From: Lachnospiraceae bacterium | Lineage (GTDB): Bacteria > Bacillota > Clostridia > Lachnospirales > Lachnospiraceae | Length of the DNA stretch: 64,000 bases | Reading direction: 5' to 3' | Assembly: GCA_017500935.1 (NCBI GenBank) | Contig: JAFVXW010000046.1 | Location: 1-64,000 of the forward strand | In this document: in pieces, positions 7,906 to 16,099 of the stretch | How the letters are laid out: every line of letters starts with the position of its first letter | How positions within the stretch are numbered: position 1 is the stretch's first letter | The notes under the pieces: generated by a model | Told to the model about the DNA's origin: nothing | Databases searched by the model: none | What the model saw: only the letters and a program-made list of their open reading frames with translations | Made by a program: the position numbers and the translations under genes

Positions 7906-8745
7906 TCAGCCTTTAACAGCGCCGCTGGTCATACCTTCCACGATATACTTCTGTGCTACTGCAAACAGAATCGCAGAAGGAATCAATGCCATCATACCGC
8001 CGGCAGTCATTTCGCCCCATTTAATGGAATACTGACCGACATAATAACTTAAACCAACAGGAATGGTTCTCTTGGTTTCAGAGTTGATGAACATGATACC
8101 GCCAAGCAGATCATTCCAACCGGATACGAATGCAAAAATGAATACCGCAATAATACCGGGAAGCATTACAGGAAGAACGATCTTCATAATCGTCTGTCTT
8201 AAAGTACATCCATCGATCTTGGCTGCTTCTTCAATTACAACAGGGATATTGATAAAGAAGCCCTGCATGGTGATCGTACAGAACGGAACCTGAAGAGCAG
8301 TATAATAAATGATCAAGCTCCAAAGAGTATCCTGCAGTCTGATATTGGCAAAAACGATGAACAGAGGAACTAAAAGCAGAGTTCCGGGAATCATCTGTGT
8401 TACCAAAAATCCGATCATTGTTGCACTCTTTCCTTTGTAGTTATATCTGGAAAGTGCATATCCGCCGGGAATCGCAACCAGCAGCACTAAAAAGCCGGAT
8501 ACAACTGCAACAATAAGGCTGTTTTTTAAGAAAGCAACAAACTGTGTCTCCATCAGAACTGCTCTGTAGTTCATCAGAGTCGGATTTTTAGGCCAATACT
8601 GAATATCAAGGGAGATCGCGTCTGCCTGTGTCTTTAAGGAAGTTACAAACATCCAGTAAATGGGAATGATTACGACTGCAAGGAAAAAGCCCAGAAGTAA
8701 AATTCTTCCCACTAATAATATTTTATTCTTTACCTTCATATTCAT
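7906..8745 (-). CDS. Carbohydrate ABC transporter permease (MalG type)
   Basis: 279 residues with six predicted membrane segments and the cytoplasmic EAA loop EEAAKIDGCTLRQTIMKIVLP, which docks on the ATPase. It forms a heterodimer with the permease upstream, and its start overlaps that gene's stop (ATGA). No ATPase gene is in the operon; a shared MsmK/UgpC-type ATPase elsewhere is expected for this family. The substrate cannot be named from sequence. Confidence 0.93.
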   Translation of the reverse strand: MNMKVKNKILLVGRILLLGFFLAVVIIPIYWMFVTSLKTQADAISLDIQYWPKNPTLMNYRAVLMETQFVAFLKNSLIVAVVSGFLVLLVAIPGGYALSRYNYKGKSATMIGFLVTQMIPGTLLLVPLFIVFANIRLQDTLWSLIIYYTALQVPFCTITMQGFFINIPVVIEEAAKIDGCTLRQTIMKIVLPVMLPGIIAVFIFAFVSGWNDLLGGIMFINSETKRTIPVGLSYYVGQYSIKWGEMTAGGMMALIPSAILFAVAQKYIVEGMTSGAVKG

Positions 8746-9629
8746 ACATTATCACCTGCCTGATTATACTTGGTAATCTTCATAAACCAAAGTATGTAAA
8801 TGGTAAGTCCCATCATGAACAGTACGCCCAGTGCACTTACAAAACCGAAGTCAAGAGTACTATACGCCTTAATAAACATATAGGAAGACAATGTATCGGA
8901 AGTATTTGCAGGACCGCCCTTTGTCATAATGTAGATAAGATCCGCATTATTAAAGATCCAGATGGTTCTTAATAATACTGTAACAACGATGGTGGGCTTG
9001 ATACAGGGAATTGTTACATTCCAGAATCTTCCCAGTGCGTTTGCACCGTCAATCTTGGCCGCTTCCATTAATTCCTCCGGAACAGACTGCAATGCTGCCA
9101 GAAGCATAATTCCAAAGAAAGGAATTCCCTGCCATACAAGAGCTACAATAACAGTCCACAGAGAAACACCGGGTGTTCCCAGGAAGGATATCTTTTCTTC
9201 GATCAGACCAAGTTTTAATAAAACATCGTTGATCAGACCATATTCACCGTTAAACATCCACTGAAAGATCAGACCTACAAGGAAACCTGAAAAAGCCCAG
9301 GGAGTGAATACAAATGCCTGATAAATACCTCTTCCTTTAAAAGGCTTCTTTAATGCAAGAGCAAGAATAAATCCGAGTGTCAGCTGCAGAAGCAGTGTGA
9401 TCACAACGAATTTTAAAGTGTTCATGGCAATCATGCCAATCTGCGGATCATTAAAAATCTTTGAAAAATTATCAAATCCTGCAAAGCTGATCTTATTTTT
9501 AGCTGTAAGCTTGTAATTGGAAAACGCAAGTCTCAGCGTATTGATCAGCGGATATCCCATACAGGTAAGCAGGACGATATATGCGGGCAGCATAAAAAGA
9601 TGCGGCTCCAGTTTTTTTCTGCTTTTCAT
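8742..9629 (-). CDS. Carbohydrate ABC transporter permease (MalF type)
   Basis: 295 residues, six predicted membrane segments, EAA loop MEAAKIDGANALGRFWNVTIP. It starts at an ATG with AAGGAG upstream. It is separated from the binding-protein gene by a strong hairpin at 9661-9704, which should lower permease expression relative to the binding protein. Confidence 0.93.
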   Translation of the reverse strand: MKSRKKLEPHLFMLPAYIVLLTCMGYPLINTLRLAFSNYKLTAKNKISFAGFDNFSKIFNDPQIGMIAMNTLKFVVITLLLQLTLGFILALALKKPFKGRGIYQAFVFTPWAFSGFLVGLIFQWMFNGEYGLINDVLLKLGLIEEKISFLGTPGVSLWTVIVALVWQGIPFFGIMLLAALQSVPEELMEAAKIDGANALGRFWNVTIPCIKPTIVVTVLLRTIWIFNNADLIYIMTKGGPANTSDTLSSYMFIKAYSTLDFGFVSALGVLFMMGLTIYILWFMKITKYNQAGDNV

Positions 9630-9655
9630 CTCGTCTTATCTCCTTAGTAAAGAGG

Positions 9656-9704
9656 GATAAAAAGTGGGCCCTTACGGGTACTTTCACCCCATAGGGCCCA
9701 CTTT
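9656..9704 (-). terminator. Intercistronic attenuator between binding protein and permeases
   Basis: Minus-strand stem AAAGTGGGCCC / GGGCCCACTTT (9694-9704 with 9661-9671) and five T's. It lies between the binding-protein stop and the permease ribosome site. It probably works as a partial terminator and 3' RNA stabiliser so that binding protein exceeds permease, as in many sugar ABC operons. Confidence 0.75.
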
Positions 9705-9725
9705 GTGACTACATAATATTATGTC

Positions 9726-11084
9726 TTATTCAACAACACTGCCGTCTCTTCTGGTAGCACGAGGAAGAGGAGTATCAGGATTTTCTTTCATGAATGCCTG
9801 CTGCTTTTCGGTAAGGAATGCTGCAACATTGTCAAGAGCTTCCTGAGCGGTCTGCTGACCTAACAGATATCTCTGTACTTCCTGGTCATGAATGGTTTCA
9901 GAGAACTCAGTAACTTCGGAGAAGTAACCGTAAGTAGGTCTTCTTACAAAGTTAGGATCTTCCAGAGTCTCAATGAAGCCTGCCATCTTACCAGTTTTGA
10001 ACTTAGGATCGTTAGCCAGAGATCTGGTAACAGGGATGTTGTAGAACAGTTCACACCATTCTGCATTGGGTTCGTCAGTCATTAAGAACTTGATGAACTC
10101 CCATGCTTCTTCAGGATATTTGCAGGAGCTGGTGATGGAGTAATACATACTGTCAGCTTTTGCATAAATGTTGCCGTCTGCGGAACGAGGGAACTGAGCG
10201 GTTGTCCATGTATCGGGATCCATGGTTTCTTCACAAACCTGAATAACTTCAGGGTTGTTGTTTAAGATACCGGTCAGACCGGAGGTAAAGCCCTGAACCT
10301 GTTCAGCGTAACCCCAGTTGATGGAATCTACAGGAGCCCAGCCCTTCAGATACAGATCACAGAAATCAGTGAATGCTTCAACTGCTTCAGGATAGTTATG
10401 ACGGCAGGTACCGTCTTCTTCGTAAATCTTACCGTTTAATGCACCCTGCAGAGGGAAGGTTGCATGGTCAGCACCGCCTCTTGCGCCACGGAAGGAATAA
10501 CCATAACGATCTTTAGATGCATCGGTCATCAGTTCAGCTGCTTTGTAGTAATCTTCCCATGTATCAAGATCTTCTACAGTCATGCCAACTTCTTCCAGCC
10601 AGTCAGTTCTTACGAACATTGCGTGACCACCGGTAGACTGAGGAATACCATAAACATGTCCGAATACCTTCTGCTGGTCATAACCGATCAGAGTACCGAT
10701 CGCGAAATCAGTCAGAGTTTCTTTCCAGGGTTCATAATAATCATCCAGAGTTACCAGCCATTCAGCGGAAGTAAATTCAGCCAGCCAGTCCTGATGCATG
10801 ATTGTAATATCAGGAAGATTATTTGCACTGCCCAGAGTGATCAGCTTATTATGTGCCTGATCCCAAGGAGTAGATTCAAATGTAACCTTAATGTTGTCAT
10901 GCTGTGCATTGAAGTCTTCAATAACCCCTTTGAAGTACTCTTCACGCTCTGCACTGGGCATAATATCATGGAATCTTAATTCCACTACTTTGCCTTTGCC
11001 GATTCCTGCACAACCAGTAACAGATAATACCATACCTGCCACCAGAGAGAGTGCAATTAATTTGGAAATGTTTTTCTTTTTCAT
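9726..11084 (-). CDS. Sugar ABC transporter substrate-binding lipoprotein
   Basis: 452 residues. Basic start MKKKNISKL, hydrophobic core and lipobox VTGC, so it is an exported lipoprotein anchored outside the membrane. The mature part fits family-1 solute-binding proteins (EFNAQHDNIKVTFE early, aromatic residues typical of oligosaccharide sites later). The start follows AAGGGGG by 7 bases; a longer frame upstream has no support. It is the first gene of the transporter operon and is preceded by three repeats beside a gene for an AraC-type regulator. Confidence 0.93.
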   Translation of the reverse strand: MKKKNISKLIALSLVAGMVLSVTGCAGIGKGKVVELRFHDIMPSAEREEYFKGVIEDFNAQHDNIKVTFESTPWDQAHNKLITLGSANNLPDITIMHQDWLAEFTSAEWLVTLDDYYEPWKETLTDFAIGTLIGYDQQKVFGHVYGIPQSTGGHAMFVRTDWLEEVGMTVEDLDTWEDYYKAAELMTDASKDRYGYSFRGARGGADHATFPLQGALNGKIYEEDGTCRHNYPEAVEAFTDFCDLYLKGWAPVDSINWGYAEQVQGFTSGLTGILNNNPEVIQVCEETMDPDTWTTAQFPRSADGNIYAKADSMYYSITSSCKYPEEAWEFIKFLMTDEPNAEWCELFYNIPVTRSLANDPKFKTGKMAGFIETLEDPNFVRRPTYGYFSEVTEFSETIHDQEVQRYLLGQQTAQEALDNVAAFLTEKQQAFMKENPDTPLPRATRRDGSVVE

Positions 11085-11176
11085 ACAGAACCCCCTTATA
11101 TATGTTTTGTATATTTTGTATGAATTCATATAAATAATTCTACATATATCATACTTTTTCCACAATGTTCTCATCA

Positions 11177-11204
11177 ATTATGTATGTGTATTATTCAGCG
11201 TCAA
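11177..11204 (-). promoter_or_regulatory. Promoter of the sugar ABC operon
   Basis: Minus-strand -35 TTGACG (11199-11204), 16-base spacer, -10 CATAAT (11177-11182). It begins inside the end of the regulator gene region and overlaps the first two of three direct repeats, so it is probably activator-controlled. It leaves a leader of about 85 bases. Confidence 0.6.
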
Positions 11205-11240
11205 TGTGTACTATTCAACTCCATGTGAATTATTCAACTC
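11184..11240. repeat. Three phased 20-bp direct repeats, likely operator
   Basis: Three copies of an ATGTG(T/A)A(T/C)TATTCA core start at 11184, 11204 and 11223, i.e. 20 and 19 bases apart, about two helix turns. They span the -35 of the binding-protein promoter and the last codons of the AraC-type regulator gene. Phased direct repeats are how AraC-family proteins bind DNA, so they may be that regulator's sites (inference). Confidence 0.55.
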
Positions 11241-12683
11241 TTCTTTTCTAAAGATATACTCTGTCGGACTGCATCCGAAGGTTTTCTTAAATACTCTTGA
11301 AAAATAACGCTGATCAGCTATCCCTACCATCTCTGCCACTTCACTCACCTGATACTGTCTTGTAAGAAGCAGCCTTCCCGCATTCTCCATACGTACTGTA
11401 TTAATATAATCTTTCAGATACTCTCCTGTATGAAGATAAAACATTTTTCCAAGATAATTGGGAGACAGATGAACATAATCTGACAGATTCTGAACAGTCA
11501 AAGCTTCATGATAATTGATTCCTATATATTCTTTAATTCTGTCTATGTAATAATTACTATTATCTTTCTCCTGATCCTGCATAGCCCCCACATATTCCCT
11601 GAGCACACGGAATATATGATCCAGATCAAAAGAATCCTTCAGTTTTTCATATTCAGCAGCGGCATTTATTTTTTTGTCATTTTCACTGATGATATTTATG
11701 ATATGAAAAATTCCTTCTGTCAAAAGCGACGGTGCCGGATATTCTATCATTTTATTTTCCGCAGCAAGCAGCAGCTCGGATGCACGGCTGTATTGCCTGA
11801 ACTTAAGGCATTCACTAAATTCCCACAAAAGGTTTATGACATCCTGCCGCACTGACATTTTCTGACCTTCCTCTGCAGAACCGTATTTTTTTCCGAAACG
11901 GCATCTATGTTCAAATAATGTCAGTGTATGATAAATGGCCTCTTTCATATTAAGATACTCAGAAAGTTCATTGGAATTTACAAGCACTGCTTCTTCTGCC
12001 GCATATCGCTTGAGCATAATCTCAATCCGGTCTGAACGCAGATCATCTTTTTCTTTATCTGTTCCGCACAAAAACCAGCATCCTCTGTCCGCTTCCAGTC
12101 TCATACACAATGCATGATTACGGACAAATAAATCCTGTATCATGCTTTCAATCAGATTATAATCCGCCTTTTCAAACCGCATATACAGCAGATATACCTT
12201 TTTCGGAATAACCTTCCATACCTGATATACCCGCTGCATCAACGATTTATAAACAGATAATTCCTGTATATGTATTTTCCAATTATCCAGCTGCTCAAAA
12301 CTTCTCATCTGATAACGGATTCTAAGATTTCTTAACACTCTGAGCATTTCCTCTGCATGAAAACTGCTTTTCATAAAACAAGCTTCCACACCGCATGCAT
12401 CAATTTCTTTTTCAAAAGAAAGCGCATCAGACGCTGACAGCGCAATAAATGCCGTATCATTTCCTTGTTTCCGGATTTCTTTCATCATCTCAATGCCATT
12501 CATTTTAGGCATTGTGACATCTGTGATAACAATTGCCGGAGAACAACGCTTATACAACCTCAGTGCTTCTTCTCCATCAGATGCCTCTGCGACAATATCA
12601 AAACCTTCCTTTTCCCAATTGAGACAGTTTTTTAATCCTGCACGGACCAAAAACTCATCTTCAACAATCATTACTGATATCAT
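11211..12683 (-). CDS. YesN-type response regulator with AraC DNA-binding domain
   Basis: 490 residues: receiver domain (1-120) with Glu8/Asp9, phospho-acceptor Asp55 in VITDVTMPKMNG and Lys105, a long middle region, and two AraC helix-turn-helix motifs at the C-terminus (NLSDYVHLSPNYLGKMF and VSEVAEMVGIADQRYFSRVF). Such regulators usually pair with a YesM-type kinase and control sugar ABC operons. No kinase gene is adjacent. Its ATG overlaps the stop of the SGNH hydrolase gene (TAATG), and the sugar transporter follows. Confidence 0.92.
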   Translation of the reverse strand: MISVMIVEDEFLVRAGLKNCLNWEKEGFDIVAEASDGEEALRLYKRCSPAIVITDVTMPKMNGIEMMKEIRKQGNDTAFIALSASDALSFEKEIDACGVEACFMKSSFHAEEMLRVLRNLRIRYQMRSFEQLDNWKIHIQELSVYKSLMQRVYQVWKVIPKKVYLLYMRFEKADYNLIESMIQDLFVRNHALCMRLEADRGCWFLCGTDKEKDDLRSDRIEIMLKRYAAEEAVLVNSNELSEYLNMKEAIYHTLTLFEHRCRFGKKYGSAEEGQKMSVRQDVINLLWEFSECLKFRQYSRASELLLAAENKMIEYPAPSLLTEGIFHIINIISENDKKINAAAEYEKLKDSFDLDHIFRVLREYVGAMQDQEKDNSNYYIDRIKEYIGINYHEALTVQNLSDYVHLSPNYLGKMFYLHTGEYLKDYINTVRMENAGRLLLTRQYQVSEVAEMVGIADQRYFSRVFKKTFGCSPTEYIFRKEELNNSHGVE

Positions 12684-13735
12684 TAGTTTATTCCCATCAT
12701 TGCCATGTAATACTGATACAGCACCAGATTTGTCACCGGCAGATAATGAATGCCGTCATTGCATTTGATTCCGGTCTGTTTTAAATAAGTATTGGAATCG
12801 ATCCAGGTAATCTGCGGAATCAGCCCCGCGCGGAGTTCTCTGTTAAACACCGTAACACGCTCCTCCGTCATGTTGTAAGGATTTGCAAAAACAGGATTTA
12901 CGGATGCATAATACACCTGAGCCCCTCTTGCTGTCCATGCTGCCGCAAATGCATTCACCAAGGGCAGATAATCCTTTACATGTCCCAGATCGTTCACGCC
13001 CATATTGATCAAAACTTTAGTTCCTTTGCCGATCACTTTGTCTGCACGGGGAATGCCGTTGGATTCCAGCCATTCATGACGGGCACCGTTTTGAGCCACC
13101 ACTGTCACAGGGCAGTGTCCCACTGCTTCGATCAGGTCTCTTTCCATCCCTACCATCCGGGAATCCCCGATAAATACAACCGCCGCTGTCTGTGCAGGCT
13201 GAACCTGTGCCGCAGCTGCAGCAGCTGTCTGCTTTGCAACTGCCGGTGCTGCGGTCTGTGTCTGCGCTGCTGCCGCAGTCTGTGCCGCCTGTACTGCTGC
13301 TGCCTGCCCGGTCTGCTGCTGATATGCTGCAAGCGCAGCAGCCTGTGTCTGGGCATCCATCAGTTCAAGCGGTACTGCCGCTTCATATCTGACATAGGCA
13401 ACTGTTCCTGCAAATTCCACAAAATACCAGCCGGTATCAGTCTGTCCCCACGCATTGACAAAAGTATCCTTCTGCAGCTGTCCAAGCTTTTGGGCGGAAG
13501 TATTGGGCTGCACACGTACATTATAATTCTTCGCCACCAGCATAAGCTTGGGCGCTGACCATTGTTCCAGCACATAGCCCGGCATCTGTATCATCTGGGC
13601 GGATGCACCTGCAGGCGGTGCTGCCAATGTCTGAGTGGGCACTGACATTCCCAGTGAAAAAGCCAGCGTCAACGCAAGCACCATATATGCTGTTTTCTTA
13701 CGGACTGCCATTATTTTTTTCATACTACTCTCCAT
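12683..13735 (-). CDS. Secreted SGNH/GDSL hydrolase with SH3-like domain
   Basis: About 350 residues. Signal peptide, then a bacterial SH3-like domain (about 60-110, NYNVRVQPNTSAQKLGQL), an Ala/Gln/Thr-rich linker (about 115-185) and an SGNH esterase-type domain. Block I is VVFIGDSRM with the nucleophile Ser, block III is GVND and block V is DGIHY with the catalytic pair. Probably a wall-associated esterase or deacetylase. The start could equally be the ATG four codons further in (13723). It is translationally coupled to the AraC-type response regulator downstream. Confidence 0.85.
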   Translation of the reverse strand: MESSMKKIMAVRKKTAYMVLALTLAFSLGMSVPTQTLAAPPAGASAQMIQMPGYVLEQWSAPKLMLVAKNYNVRVQPNTSAQKLGQLQKDTFVNAWGQTDTGWYFVEFAGTVAYVRYEAAVPLELMDAQTQAAALAAYQQQTGQAAAVQAAQTAAAAQTQTAAPAVAKQTAAAAAAQVQPAQTAAVVFIGDSRMVGMERDLIEAVGHCPVTVVAQNGARHEWLESNGIPRADKVIGKGTKVLINMGVNDLGHVKDYLPLVNAFAAAWTARGAQVYYASVNPVFANPYNMTEERVTVFNRELRAGLIPQITWIDSNTYLKQTGIKCNDGIHYLPVTNLVLYQYYMAMMGIN

Positions 13736-13798
13736 TCCGCCGCCTTTATTTGGCAGCACAAACAAAATCTGTATGTTCTTTATCTTAATACCCTTGGT

Positions 13799-15886
13799 CT
13801 AAAATTGCAACAAAGACCAGATTTTGGAATACAGCACCGGATTGCCGTTTCGGATGCTCGCACTGCTGTCTGCATTGATCAGGATCAGCACCAAAAATGC
13901 CATATGAAGGAGCAATGCTGCCGCCATCCAGCCTCTGAATTGTCTGCTGATCCCTTTTTCTTCGCACCATTCTACTATAGTCAAAAGCATCACTGCTGCT
14001 GCCAGCGCGATTCCGGGCATCATATCCGCCATATACCGCTGCAGAACTCCCGCGCCGGAGGCATCCGCCGCACAGATGATCAGCGCCCCTGCAATACCGG
14101 CAGCTGCAAAACCGCAGAGTTTCTTTTCCCGAAGCCGTCTTCTGCCCCAGCCAAATGCCAAAACCGGCCAGTACAGCATACTGCAGGCAAAAATACCGCC
14201 AAAGCAGTTTTCACTCACCAGACGCCCCGGGTAATCTGCCAAAATCACGGCACTTTGCAGATAAGGAAATGCCCCTTCGATCTGCGGCGGCGCAAACAGA
14301 TAATACCAGGCACTGTATACAATTCTTGACAGATTAAATCCCCGGTGGGTCATGTCATTGCTGGTCATACTGTAGGTCGCGCCAAAATCAAAGGGCGAGC
14401 CAAACCGGACTGCATTGTAATACATAATCCCTGCGGCAACCGCCAGATAAGGGACCGCCATTGCGGCCAGAACCTTCATACTTTCCTTTCGGCGGCTTTT
14501 TTCAAAAATGCCCCACAGTTCTTTTCCGCCAAGCACCGGCAATAACAGCGAAAAGATCAGAAACTGAGGTCGGCATCCAGCATTGAGCGCCATGCACAGC
14601 GCGCCTGCTCCCCACAGAGACACCTTCCAGTTTTCCAGTCTTTTTCCCAAAAGGATCAGCCACAGCGATAAAAATGTGAACATACAGGAAGCGGCAATGG
14701 GAACATGATACAGATCAGGCCGCAGCTGCATGTAAAAAAGCGGATAGGCAAATGCCAGCAGAAATACCAACACAGGATACAGTACAAAAGAAATCTTTGA
14801 AAAATACTGCCGCATCAGTTCATAGGCAAAACCTGCGCAGGATGCCGCAAATCCAGTTACAAACAAAAGCATCGCCAGATAATTGGGCAAAGCATGTCCT
14901 GTCAGCAAATAAACAGGCAGGTAGCATAACAGTTCCGGCACAATGCCGAAATAGACATAATATTTTCCATCCCGATATGCATAATCAGCCTGATAGGGAA
15001 TCTGATTTGCCTGCAGATAAATCGTGTCGTACGGATTTTCCACCTGCAAAAGTCTCTCATCCGCCCGTGCAACCCAGGTCTCTCCCTTTGACAAAGCAGC
15101 CGCCAGTTCCTGATACTGTGCATGATGCAGTCCCAGATTTTTCCGACAGGCAGGGTTGCTCAACACCGCAGCAGCTGCCAGAAGAATAAAAACTGCCGCG
15201 CAAAGAAGCACAATCGCGTTTCTACCCTGTCTTTGCCGCACAGACATCTGTTCCGGCCAGAACGCAAACTCTGCAGAACTGTTTATTCCCGCCGTTATGT
15301 ATAAAATCAGCAAAACACCACAAACAAGGAGTACACGCAGAAGCGAAAAAGAAAAGTCTGCACGTCCATTGAGCACCACGCCGTCGAGCTTATACATAAG
15401 CTCCTCTCCCAAAACCGGTGTATAAAGCCGGATGGCAATATCCTGTACTTCTCCGTAAGGATATACCATAAATACATGGCTTTTGGGCTCCCACTCCCAG
15501 ATCGTCCGCTCCTCTCCCAGCTTATAGGGATATGCGTTGCCTTCATCTGTCATATAGATTTCTGCCCGTATCTGAGCCTTTTGGGGCAGTGTCAGAAGCA
15601 GGCGGATCTGCTCTGTTTTTTCGTTCACATCACGCAGCCTAAGCAGTATTTCTCCGCCGCTTACATGGATATATCCGGTTTCATCCTGCCAGACTTCCTG
15701 CTCTGACCAGCCGGCAGGCACTTCCAAAATCTCCTGCATATCCACATGTCCAAAGATGATTTCCGGTTCTGTCACCTGTTCTGCATTGCCGCGCGTTTTC
15801 CAGAATGAAAAAGAAAACACTGTCAGCTCTAAAATAACTGCTGCCAGCAAGATATATATATAAGGCATTATCCGTTTTGTCTTCAT
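13799..15886 (-). CDS. Large multi-spanning membrane protein, GT-C-like
   Basis: 695 residues. A membrane anchor is followed by an extracytoplasmic beta-rich domain (about 40-180) and then roughly a dozen membrane segments. The arrangement and the loop with VENPYDTIYLQANQIPYQADYAYRDGKYYVYFG resemble clostridial GT-C-type glycosyltransferase-like membrane proteins; I cannot name the substrate or family with certainty. The start is the ATG after GGAGG; two earlier in-frame starts lack a proper site. It lies 63 bases upstream of the SGNH hydrolase start in the same direction, so the two may act together on the cell surface. Confidence 0.7.
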   Translation of the reverse strand: MKTKRIMPYIYILLAAVILELTVFSFSFWKTRGNAEQVTEPEIIFGHVDMQEILEVPAGWSEQEVWQDETGYIHVSGGEILLRLRDVNEKTEQIRLLLTLPQKAQIRAEIYMTDEGNAYPYKLGEERTIWEWEPKSHVFMVYPYGEVQDIAIRLYTPVLGEELMYKLDGVVLNGRADFSFSLLRVLLVCGVLLILYITAGINSSAEFAFWPEQMSVRQRQGRNAIVLLCAAVFILLAAAAVLSNPACRKNLGLHHAQYQELAAALSKGETWVARADERLLQVENPYDTIYLQANQIPYQADYAYRDGKYYVYFGIVPELLCYLPVYLLTGHALPNYLAMLLFVTGFAASCAGFAYELMRQYFSKISFVLYPVLVFLLAFAYPLFYMQLRPDLYHVPIAASCMFTFLSLWLILLGKRLENWKVSLWGAGALCMALNAGCRPQFLIFSLLLPVLGGKELWGIFEKSRRKESMKVLAAMAVPYLAVAAGIMYYNAVRFGSPFDFGATYSMTSNDMTHRGFNLSRIVYSAWYYLFAPPQIEGAFPYLQSAVILADYPGRLVSENCFGGIFACSMLYWPVLAFGWGRRRLREKKLCGFAAAGIAGALIICAADASGAGVLQRYMADMMPGIALAAAVMLLTIVEWCEEKGISRQFRGWMAAALLLHMAFLVLILINADSSASIRNGNPVLYSKIWSLLQF

Positions 15887-16067
15887 ACCATTTCTATCCT
15901 CCATGCCTTTCATTCTATAATAAACAGAAAAGTATTTCAATTTCTTCATACTTTTTTATGAGATTTAAGACCTTTTTTATGGTTTGGACATACTTTCAAC
16001 ATATTTTTTGTCTATGATAAATACAGATAGTTGATGAACTCACTATCTCCCCCCTCATAAGAAATGC

Positions 16068-16096
16068 AAAAGCCTCACTTTCCCGGTGAGGCTTTT
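16068..16096 (-). terminator. recJ terminator
   Basis: Minus-strand stem AAAAGCCTCAC / GTGAGGCTTTT with a 7-base loop, directly after the recJ stop. The 190 bases between it and the membrane-protein gene hold only AT-rich sequence in which I cannot fix a promoter. Confidence 0.85.
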
Positions 16097-16099
16097 GTA

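Noticed and set aside
15887-16067. Hairpin with a T-run in the gap before the membrane-protein gene
   Set aside because: Weak AT-only pairing between the recJ terminator and the next gene; no gene ends there on the plus strand.
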